Assembly (NCBI RefSeq): GCF_023078275.1
Contig: NC_062977.1
Location: forward strand, 11,863,118-11,927,117
Length of the DNA stretch: 64,000 nucleotides
From: Leguminivora glycinivorella
Taxonomy: Eukaryota > Arthropoda > Insecta > Lepidoptera > Tortricidae
Direction of reading: 5' to 3'
Positions within the stretch are counted from its first letter, which is position 1; each line of letters opens with the position of its first letter. Of this stretch, positions 27,301 to 39,300 are shown piece by piece. Both the position numbers and the translations under genes were made by a program. Below the pieces are notes generated by a model that had not been told where the DNA came from, ran no database searches, and saw only the letters and a program-made list of their open reading frames with translations.

Positions 27301-30300
27301 CTTGGCATTCACTGTTAGGACCGCATGGCGAAGGTTCGCATGGGTTTAAAGGAGGATCTGTAAAATAAAATAGGTACAATAGTAGTTCGAACCCCAAGTT
27401 ACCGACAGGTATTAGTGCCTTTTCTATTTCTTATGAATAAGCTGTCTGTTGACACGCCTGAATAAAATAATTATTTTTAAATGTTTGCAATAGTTACAAC
27501 TTATACTTACAATTGATAGTAACTGGTCGACAGGATGAGAACGGATCGCCCTCATAGTTTTTGAAACAAGTGCAAACCGGCACGTGGTTGGTGACGCTAC
27601 ATTCAGCGTTTAATCCGCATAAATCTTTGCAAGGATCCCGACAGTGATTGGATAAACAGGCTAAGTTGTTGGGGCAATCTGGGTTCATTGTACATTCTGG
27701 TCGACAACCACCTGCATAAGGGTTTCCGATGTTTGGTGGTATACATGAGCATCGAGCTATGTCATTCACGACTGTGCATATAGTATTTTCTCCACAAGGC
27801 GAAGGATTGCAGGGTGTCGGTGGCTCATTTACTACTAGTAGAACACATCCGATAAATGCGTCTCCCCTGTAGCCCTCGAGACAACTACACAAAGGCGTAT
27901 GGTTAACTACGTCGCACTTGGCATTATTTCCACAAGCGCCAACACACGGATCTGCGCATTTCTCGTTTATACATGCTTGATTCGACGGGCATTCTTGGCT
28001 TATTACACATTCTGGTCTACAGAATGGAGGCGTTCCCACATAATTAGAACTACACGAGCAGACGGGATGGTTAGATTTAATTTCACATATGGAATTAGGG
28101 CCGCAAGGAGATGGCACACAAGGATTTTTTGGTATCATCTCTTTAGGTTCCATTTCTCCACAAGCAACAAAAGGATCCCCAGTTTTATCACGTCCACAAG
28201 CACATATTGGATTATGATTTACAACTATACAATCCGCGTTAACGCCGCAACTACCCAGGCACGGGTTTACACATTTCTGATTGACACACGTCTCGGTTTG
28301 TTGACAATCTGAGTTACTAACGCATTCTGGCTGACACATTGGTGCGACTCCTCTGTAGCCTGGCAAACACGAACAAACTGGAAATCCGGTTGGTGAGACA
28401 AGACAACGACTGTATGGGCCACAAGGTGAAGGATCGCACACGTGATGTGATGGCAGAGGTTCAACAACAGGTTGACATCTTACATAAGGATCGCCCGTCT
28501 CACCTGGTGAACAGTAGCATATTGCGTGATGGTTAACAGTTTCACATTGGGCTCTTATGCCGCAAACATCTTTGCAAGGATTTTCACATTTATTGTTAAG
28601 ACAGGCTAGATTTGTCGCACAATCGCTGTTAACAACACATTCAGGGCGACATGACAACTGAGGATTGCCATAGAAATTCGGTAGACATTGACAACTCAGA
28701 ACTCCATAGGAATCCTGACAAAAAGCGTTAGCTCCACACTGAATATTATCACACGTTGTTGCTTCAATCGCTGAAGAGAAAAAACATATATTTATTATTT
28801 GTTCATAATATTTTAATAACGAATTGTGGGGCTACTTATACAAATATGAATAATATTTATAAAATAGCATTTTTTAACTATTGACGGCCTAAGCCTAGTC
28901 GGCAGTGTAGCGTACGAAACAAAAGTTGCCCAGTTAGAAGCTTGTCCATTATTTTTAAAATATTCGAAAGATAATATTATTATAGTACCTATTATGTGTT
29001 CATGGGTGATAGGCATCGCTACCATCTTAAAAATAAAATTATTAAAGAAGATAAATATGAAACTCAAAAAGTACTTACGTCTGGTTGTGGGTTTGCAATA
29101 TTCATAAGGGTTTCCTTCAAAATCTTTAACACATCTGCATATTGGATCATGCCGATAAACAGTGCATTCGGTGTTCATACCACACGAACCCGGACATGGA
29201 TCTATACATTTATTCTTTAGGCATGCCTTATCAAATGCACAATCTGAGTTAAGGACACATTCTGGCCTGCATGATGGATTACTGACAGCGTCTGGTCCCA
29301 AGCAAACATCGCATATTGCAAATTGATTCCCATAAGTATCACATGGAGCGTTCGGATCACAAGGGTTTGGAGTGCATGGCTGAGCAGTAGTGTTATCAGA
29401 AGGAATGATAATGGCTGAAACACAAATAAATGTTAGCGGAAAGTGTAGAGCGCTTCTATAGCCGTACAATTTCATTTTAAGTGCAATAATATACTTACGT
29501 CGATAGGTACATTGAACCAACGGATCACCTATATAACCATCTGGACATAAACATGAAACAGTGTGATCGGAGCAAAGGCAAACTGCATTCAGACCACAAA
29601 TATTTTTAGTTAAACAAGGGTCAGCACACTTATTATTGACGCACGCCTCATTCGTTGGGCAATCTGAATTCATTGTGCATTCTAGTTTACACTCGACATA
29701 TGGATCCCCGATGAAATCCGTTGGGCAGTAGCACTGAGCTTCATTTCCAACATCTTGGCAAATTGCGTTGATGCCACACTGCGCCTTGCTACATGGTGAA
29801 ATTGCCTTGTGAGATTCTGGTGGCAAGCAGCAGAGTAAAGGATTCCCTATAAGTCCATCTTCACACACGCACACAGGGCGATGGGATTCAACATGGCACT
29901 TAGTATTTAAACCGCAAGCACCTGGGCAAGGGTCTCGACACGTGTAACCAATGCAAGCTCTATTTGAGGAGCATTCATCATCTACTTCGCATTCTCGCGA
30001 AAGACAGCCTTCAACACCATATGGATTACCAGTGCTACCGTCTGAACAAGTACAGGAAGCTTGACCATCATAGTTTACATTACAAATAGCTTGCGGCCCA
30101 CATGGATTTGGAGTGCAGGGATTACGTTGAGCTTGACAACCAACATATGGATCTCCACTATATCCAGATTTACAGAAACACATTTCTCTGTTACTGCTTA
30201 CATAACAGTCAGCATTCACGCCACAAGGGCTTGGATTGCATAAAGTGGTATCAGGTGGCAAATATCCTTGAGGATTACAAGATTTGTAGGGGTTTCCTAT

Positions 30301-33300
30301 CGTATTTTCAGGGCAGTAACATGCAGGGGCTCGATTAGGGTCACAACGCGCGCCTGTCCCGCATGTGTTTGGGTCACAAGGATTACGAGCCTCTATACAT
30401 CCTCTCACCGTATTGGGGCTTTCGACAAAACCTTGTAGGCAAGTGCATTTTGCAAAGCCATTCGATAATACGGTACATTGGGTATTAGGCCCACAAGGCG
30501 AAGGATTGCAGGGATTACTTGGTAGTCTACATGTTTGTCTAGGGGGGTTTCCTTCATAATTTGGAAGACAGAAACAAGCTGGTTTGTTGTCTATTAACCG
30601 ACAGCCCGAGTTTGGACCGCAAGGGTTGGGCTCACATTCATTGCCTTCTGGTACTGAAACATGAAACAATTTTAATTTAGTTATATGTATTAGGTATTCA
30701 GTATGTTAGAACTTCTAACATAATATTGTTAACATATTTGATATTATGCACATTTTCATTCATTCAGCCACGTTCAATTGAAAGTAAAACCACCACTTTT
30801 TAATCATGAACTGCTACTTCTGTAGTATCAGCCATTTTTTAAATTTCAGCATTTGTTTCAGTTTTCTTCGAAATATGTAAGCACATATTATTTTTCTTTG
30901 AAAACTCACTTTCACTCTATATTCCTAAACGAGGTCGGTAAAGAACACGAAAATGATCGAGTTTCAATGCCACGAGAACATGAAACTGATCGAGTTTCAG
31001 TGTCCTGGCAATTAAGATTCCGTCATATTTAATCAAGCAGCAGAAAATCGAAAAATTGGTAGTTTTCTACGTCCGTTTTTAAATATACTATTATCCATAC
31101 TAATATTATAAATGGGAAAGTGTGTGTCTGTTTGTTTGTGCGTCTTTCACGGCAAAACGGAGCGACGAATTGATGTGATTTTTTTAAGTGGAGATAGTTG
31201 AAGGGCATGGAGAGTGACATAGGCTACTTTTTGTCTCTTTCTAACGCGAGCGAAGCCGCGGGGTAAAGCTAGTTACTATTATACATACTTATTACGAGTA
31301 TACTCATTGATACTACAAAATCAATTGACGATGTATTATTATGCTATTCGATATATAAAAGACTATATCGAATGGCAATTACTTTGAAAACCTTTAAAGC
31401 AAACCAAAGGCTTTCATGATAATTATAAACTTTAAGTATGTATGTACAACATAATGTGTATTCAAAATCAGAAAACACGTAAAGTTGTAGCAAAATTGCG
31501 ATTTTTACTGTCGGCATTTTGATAAATTGGAATATATAAGACCGTGTTCTAAATTTAAAGCAATGTGATTTAAAAAAGTACTGTTCTTATCAATATGCAT
31601 ATACTGAGTCCAAAAACGGACGCAGAAACCACCAATTTTACGTTTTCCCACTATTTGACTTTGACGGACTCTTGGACGGACAGGGTTAAAAGAAAACCAC
31701 ATTGTGATATTGCAGTGATAGAGGCTGTTGCCCACACCAGTCACACTGGAGGAAAGGAGTGGTGAAATTCTTAACCCGTAAATTAACAATGTAAATTTAC
31801 TGCAGTAAATGAAATAATGCAAATGTAACTTACTACAATTTTTGAACGGGTTGCCAGTCGACCCTTTAGGACAGTAACATATGGGGTTTCCGCTGTCTAT
31901 CTCACACAATGCATTAATTCCACATGGATTTGGGATGCATGGGTTTACGGGGGGATCACATCCTAGCATTGGATTTCCATTGTATCCTGGCAGACATTTG
32001 CAGGAAGCACGGTGGTTTATGACATCGCAAATTGCATTAATGCCACATCTACAAGGCGAATCACATTTACCGTTTATGCAAGCCTCGGAATTTGAACATT
32101 CATTATCGGACCGACATCCTTGCACTAAAACAAATAAAATAAAATTGTGTGAGTATAAGTACTCATATCTAGATGATCCTGACAAATGGAATATTGTAAT
32201 TACTCTTACCTTGATAACATTCCAAATAAGCGTTACCCGTGTATCCTTCAAGGCACTGGCATTGAATACCATGGTTTGAAGGGACGCATTCGGCATTATC
32301 ACCGCATTTGTCTGCGGAGCAGGGGTTGATGCAGACTCGATTTAATCTATCGCACAGCAGATGTGGTGGACAGTCTTCATTATATTGACATACTGACGAT
32401 GAGTCAATAACTAAAATCATATAAATTTATTAGTAAACTGCACTATTATGCTGAAATCCATCTTACCAAATTTCCAGCTAATAAGCTTACCTGGCACACA
32501 TCCAACGTATCCGTTTCCTTGAAAGCCCTGTAGACAGCTGCAGTCGGAGCCATGATTCGTATTTATACAGGCCGCATTAGGTGCACATGGGTTGTGTATG
32601 GCACATGGGAGTTGACATGCATTATTTATACAAGCCTCAGTGATGAGACAATCTTCGTTTCTAGTGCAACCGGCTGTGTGCAATGAAATTAATGTATTAT
32701 ACAAAAATTACAAAAGATGTGCAATAAAAGGATCATAGATTATGTACATTAAATAATTATTACCCCGAACCGCATAGAACCCATGATTTAAATGTAGTCT
32801 CGAACCTCTTGCATGATTAAGATTTAATAAGATTAAAATAACAACTAGCCCACTATAATTATTTTATACATAAATTATTTTGCAATAAGTTAGGTACCTC
32901 ACTTACACTTTTATCATATTTATTTAACTTGATTCGTGAAATAATCAGTTTATCTCATTGATGACTGGAAAAATTCCGTAATTGTAAGTGATGGCATTTG
33001 ACATAATTATTGCATTTGGTAAGTACTTAATTATTAGTGTCAGTTAAATCTTACTTATTTTAGGTGAACATTTGACAGCGGGATCTCCGTCTTGACCAGC
33101 GGGACATGAACACATCGGTCTTTGCTTGATAGGGTGGCAATTGGCTCCAATACCACAAACATTTTTAAACCCACAGGGATTTTGACACAGTCCCATAAAG
33201 CAGGCTTCTGTCTGTATACAGTCTCGGTCAGACTGACATGGCTCTGGTGCCTTAGGTGTCCCAGGTGATGCTAGTGTGTTAGATGGTAGATTAGTAAATG

Positions 33301-36300
33301 TGTTATAAGTATTTCTAGTAAGAGATAGAATAATATATTAGAATGTCTTTATTTACAATTACTTATAAGTGAAACAAATCATAAACGTACTGTACATATT
33401 TGTCCGATAAAACAAAAACCATCACAAGTTCTAAAAATGTATCATTTTCTTTTGAATACTTATACAATTAATTTTCTATTACATATTAACCTGCTCTGTA
33501 CTTGTATGCAAATTATGGAAAGCATACCTCTTACGCAGTTGTTCCCAGTGATCCCATCGCACATACACAGGGGCACATGGTCGACAACGATACATGTGTT
33601 CATGATACACATGCTCTGCATCGCACATGGATTCTGGCACACCCCGTTTATGCAGCTTTTATCCGTAGAACAGTTCGAGTTCACTTTGCAGCTAGTTACG
33701 TTGTTAGAGTCAATATTGGGATACGTTGTTTCGGTAGAAGTCATGTCAGTATATGGAGTAGAGTCTGTCCAAGCTAGAATGTCTACATCTTTTCTACGTG
33801 ATGATAGATTGGCGTTCGGAGTTGTTGAGTGTGTGGGACTTGTATTTGTGTTATCAATTAAATCAGTCGCTGTGTTTGGTTCAGTTGTTAGTTCAATGTT
33901 TATTTCAGTAAATGAACTCGGCGTTGTTCTGGTTATATTATAAGCGTTGGTAGTAGTTTCTTCCCAAGAGTAATCCGTATTATTGGAGTAAACTGGTGTA
34001 GTATTTTCTATAGAAAATTCACTGTCATGTGATACCAAAATATTGTCATTAGTGATATAATCATCATCGTTGGACAAAGTGTTAACTCCAGAAGAATCCT
34101 CGGTCGTCATTTTATCAGTTATAATCTCGAACAACGTACTATCTGTTGTGGGTCCAATTTCCATTTTGGAAGTCGTATTTAGGATTGTCGTGGTCTTGTA
34201 CCAATTGTTTTTTGTTTTTTGTGTAATTTCTTCCAAAGGCTTAGAGTAATCTGTGGTTATAGGTAAAGTGTTTGTTGTTAACAAATAACTGACATTATCT
34301 GATGTTGCAGAATTGTTTATATTTATGAGTTGATCATAACTGGTAGATGTGTACATTTTTTGTACTAGATTTGTATTTTCTTTCAGTGTCGTCAGTGCCG
34401 TTGTCTCTGGCAAGTCATAGATATTTGCAGTCTCTTGTTCCCAAGATATTGTGTATTCCGTATCAATTACATGAGTTGATATAGTATTTGCCGTTGATAT
34501 TTTAGTATTATTGTCAGATGTTGATAAGTTATAAACATTTGTCTTCACATCATCGCTATATGAAAATGTATTGTCTTCAGTGTAGGTTTCATCTGTAAAA
34601 CTTTTGTTTGGCGTTTCTGTTGTGTGGTCCTGCTTAATAGTGGTTATCGATTGCTTATCGTCAATAGTTACACTGTTTGGTGTGGTATCAGTATAGGAAA
34701 CATCTACAGGAATGTTCTGGGTAGACATTTTCGTGACTGCATCAGGCATGGTTGATTTTAGTATGTTATTTGTTTCATGTGGTGTACTTAACCGAGTAGA
34801 ATATCTTTCTGTCGAATATATTTTATTTGTCTTATCACCATTTGGCTCCACTGTGACTGTATTAATTGAAATAGATTCGGTAATATCGTCCAGAGGCGTT
34901 ATATGGAAATTTTCATTTATTCGTCCCATAGGCGTATTGTTTTCGAAATTTACATCTTCACTATTGGTGGTATAATCCGTGACGATAGTTTTATCTACAC
35001 GCGTGATATCCGAGTACGATTCCGTATTTGCTGTTTGTTTATCCGAAATGTCCCTAATACTATTCAAATCTATCGAAATACTAGTCGTTTCCTCGATATC
35101 GATTGTTGTTGAAAAAATTAATTGATCGGTTGTTTTAGTATCAGGTATTTCTGATAATTCGGTTATCGCTTTAGTATCTTCTTTAGCAAAAATATATTTT
35201 GTAGTTTTAGTTATATCTAACGTTTCTAAATTCGTCGATGATTCCGTGGATGTAAAATCATAATGAGATTTTGATGGGGCTGAATATGTGGGTTGAGTAT
35301 AGGGTAAATATATTGTTGTATCTTTAAAGGTTGCGCGCGATTCTTTGTCTTCGGCAGATGATGTGAAATCTGTTTCTATGAAACTAAATTTAGTTGTATC
35401 ACTAATAAAGGTGTCATCTGGAGTTGAATGTTTGGTCATATCCAATTCGTTATGCAAGCCGGTAGCCCTTATTGACTCTCTGGTAGTAGTTTCTCCTATA
35501 TCAAACGCTTCTGAATTTGTTGACAAAGGTTGTGTATCTAAATTTTTACTGGTTATATCTTGGTCTTCTGTTGTATTATACGGTTTATATGTAGCCATAG
35601 TCACATGATCAATCGGCTCTTTATTAAAAGTATCGCTAATGCCACTTGTTTCCGTGCTATAAAAAATATCGTCTATTGGTTTGGTAAATGGCTCTGTGAT
35701 AGGATTATATTCAATTTTTGTGAAATTATCAGAATCTAGCGAGTAATTACGGCCAGTTATTTTTGTTTCTGTGTTTATAGTTGACGATTCAAATGATTTG
35801 GGTGATTCAGTTGATGTAGTTTTTAAAGCAGTAGACGTTACAGTAATTGACTCCACTATTCCTATTTCAGTTGCATTTTCCATGTCTTCATTGACGACAT
35901 TTGTGATTACGGAAGAATCTGTGCTTTTATTTTCAACATAACCCTCTGAAAATGTTGAGCGTTTTGTCGAATCAAATTCAGTATGCGATTCAGTAGTACT
36001 TAATAAGTAAAGTGTTGTTGTTTCACTTATATCGGACGCTTCTGTATTTCGTGCCAAATATTGTGTTTGCGATGTTTGACTAGTAGTTTGTAGATCCAAA
36101 GTGGTATCATTTGACTTATACAAAACTGTAGTTAATAGATCATTCGATGTATCATCATGGGTATCGCCAAAAACGTTTCCGTCGGTGCTTGTTAGAGTGG
36201 TACCTTTTAGGCCTGAAAATGGTTCTGTTACAGAATCAATTTCTGTGTTTGTAGTCTTCGGAGAAATTGATCCGGGAGACAAATAAGTATCTGATTCAAC

Positions 36301-39300
36301 TATTGAATGTTTTATATTTTCAATAACTGCATTAGTGGTAGCTTCAGGTAAATCATCAGTTTGTTTTGTTTCATCAACACCTTTACTGATTATTGGGGTA
36401 GTAGTATTTTCCTCTTCTGGGGTAGTAGTAGTAGTTCCTTGTGGAGATTCTGTGCTCAACATTTTATAAGACTCTGTAGAAAATGTCTTTTCCATATTCT
36501 TTGTGTAAGGGATTTCACTCGAAACGGTCCGAGGGTCAACTATATTTTCAGTAACTTCAGTTTTGTTGTCTTTTAGATGTATTTCTGTAAATTGTGTTTG
36601 AAATATCAGATCTGTTGTTACCTCGTTTTTAGTTGATGAATCAAATATGTCCGTTGGGTATTTGTGAGAAGTAGATGATTCCTTATTAGTGACCTCTAAA
36701 ATAGTGGTTGCAGCTGTAGGATTTGAACTCGGACTACTTAAAGAATTATCTATACTATTTATCGTGTTATCGTCATATTGAATAGTGGTATATGCATTTG
36801 TATTTTCTATAGGCACATTGGCTGTTTCACTAGCTACACTTGTAACTGGGAATTCTGGCCTGTCCCTATGTTTGATTGTTACATTGTACATACTATTTGC
36901 GGTATCAGTGAAATTGCTTCCTAGTTGCCTCTGATTATCTGGTGTTTTTGTATTTTTATTTTCGGTAGGCATTGCTGTTGAACTTTTTGTTGTATTATTG
37001 ACTGTTAATGGCTTCACCGTGCTTTCAAAATCGACAGTGCTACTACTTTCTACTAGCTGATCCGAATCTAGAGTAGATGAATAATTGCTTACCGTTTCGG
37101 TAAAAAGTACAGTCATTTCTGTAACGCTATCATCTTGTTTATTAGTTCCTAAATTAATATTATTGTCCGTGGTTACAAACTCTGTTGACGAAAAATGTTC
37201 AAAACTTTCAGGGTTATAATCAGTTTCTGTTGATTTAGTTCCAGTAGACTGTATACCACTTGTAGTTTTAATATCATTTATTGTGTTCGTATAATATGTA
37301 GTATATACGTTATCCGGCGTAGTTGTAACAGTGGAAGTTTCTGTGTATGATTCAATTTTAACACTAGACTCTCGGTATTCTACAGTAGGAATATTTGGCT
37401 CTACAGTTGTTATAATTTCCATTTCATCTGGTCGGTAAGTCGTGGTTTTAACGTCAATTGTATTAAAGTTCAATACAGTAGTTGTGTCAGTATCAGACGG
37501 GTCAGTAAATTGAACAAAGTCGGAAGACATTTTAGTAGTATCTGTATCATCAGTTTCGCCTTGGGTTCCCAGATGTATATTGTCCGTGGTTGTATCGAGG
37601 AATATTTCAGTTAGTGGGTCATTTTTAGGTGGAACATCTGTTAATAGGAACGTAACAATAAAATAGTTAGTATTGTTCAATTAGAAATCTTGTAATGTCA
37701 AAAGCTACATTTTATTTTTGAAATTCGACAGCCGATCGTTCATAATAGGAATGGTGTCTTCTAATAAAGCAATTTTTTTTGTACACAACTCGGAATATTA
37801 TAAATCTGTCTCATTTTTCTGTCTTATTATTGCGCAGAAAAATGTGAGCTAAATTTGTCATTTAAATAAGAGAATGCATCTAAAAGGCAAATGTAGCTCA
37901 CATTTTTCTGTTTTGGTGGTCTATTCAAATGTAGTCCATATTACTACTAATATAAAGTTGGGAACTAAGTAGGACAGCAATATGAATACACTGATTTATA
38001 AAACCAAAAAATATTGCTTTATTAGACTAGTCAATGAAATTTCCTCTTGAGGGTCGACTCAATCCCACAAGTATGTTACATGTATATAGGTAACGATGGC
38101 TATTTCGTGATATGTGTAAAATAGAAGGAAAAGCGAGAAAAGGAAGGAAAAATAGACTTCAGGTAGTCATGCGATACAGATTCAAACCCAACCACAAGAG
38201 AATATTGTAAGAGAATAGTAATGAAATGTGCCAGGTTTAAGTGATAAAACTCTAATAAGTAAAAGTAAAACAAATTTGGTGCGATTCACATTAATAGTGC
38301 TCTTAAATAGTTATAAACTATGCATAACATTTATAAATCAATCACTTAAACAGACACACTTTTAGGTCAATTTTACATTTCAGTAGAGATAATTGATAGA
38401 AAAAAACGAATGATCAAATCCTATGAAAATATAACTACCCCAAAGTCTCGAAATCCTCACTGGGTCTGCCGAGGTAATGTAGCCAGAACTTTGTGGCGTT
38501 TTATCGGACAAATGTAGGTACGTTGAAGTTATAGCAATTACCAGTTCATCTGGAGTTAGTTTTGCTATTCACATAGCTACTAAGAACAGCCGTAGACCTG
38601 CTAGCATTAGAAGTCCACGATACGTCAATTGTTTATAATGGCATGAACATAATATGGATGAAAGATGGCAGTCGTATTAATTATATTTAATTTGGTCAAA
38701 GCTAGGTAAGGCATATTTTAATAATCTTTTCGTTTTATAAATTACAGTTAGTTACATATTTAAATTAAACCTTGTTATATTTTGTAGATTGGTACTTACT
38801 TTCCATGCAGGCCCCTGAAAATGGATCGCAAGGTACTCCTGGACGACAATGTGCACAATTTGTAACTGGCCCTAGCAAATAAAAACAAGAATCACTTAGT
38901 AGGTACATGGAACATATTTTCTCCCTTAAAACATATGTATATATTATAACACTTAATAATATATTTTATATGGGAGAAAAGTGTAGTAATAAGAATAGTA
39001 ATCGTGCACGAATTACCTCTAGAGCAGACGGGTTGGTGATTGGAAACGGCGCAGTGCTGGCCAGAGGCACAAGGACCGCCACGCTCGCACGGGTTAGCAC
39101 AGCGCCCACCTGCACACGCCAGATTCAGCGCGCATTGCTCATCCGAAGTGCATTCTAACGCTGTGCACACCGAAATGTTAATTAATTATGATTGTTGTGT
39201 GAGCTTAAATTTTATAGGGCTGTTATTGATTATGAAAATAATCAATCAAAAATTTATATGAAACAACAATCAATGATTCTTAAAAAAATAACTTAAGTGG

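Noticed and set aside
33437..36576. Plus-strand ORFs opposite the Thr/Ser-rich exon
   Set aside because: They arise because ACN/TCN codons read as GTN/NGA-free codons on the other strand. The minus-strand frame is 1,370 codons and continuous with neighbours.
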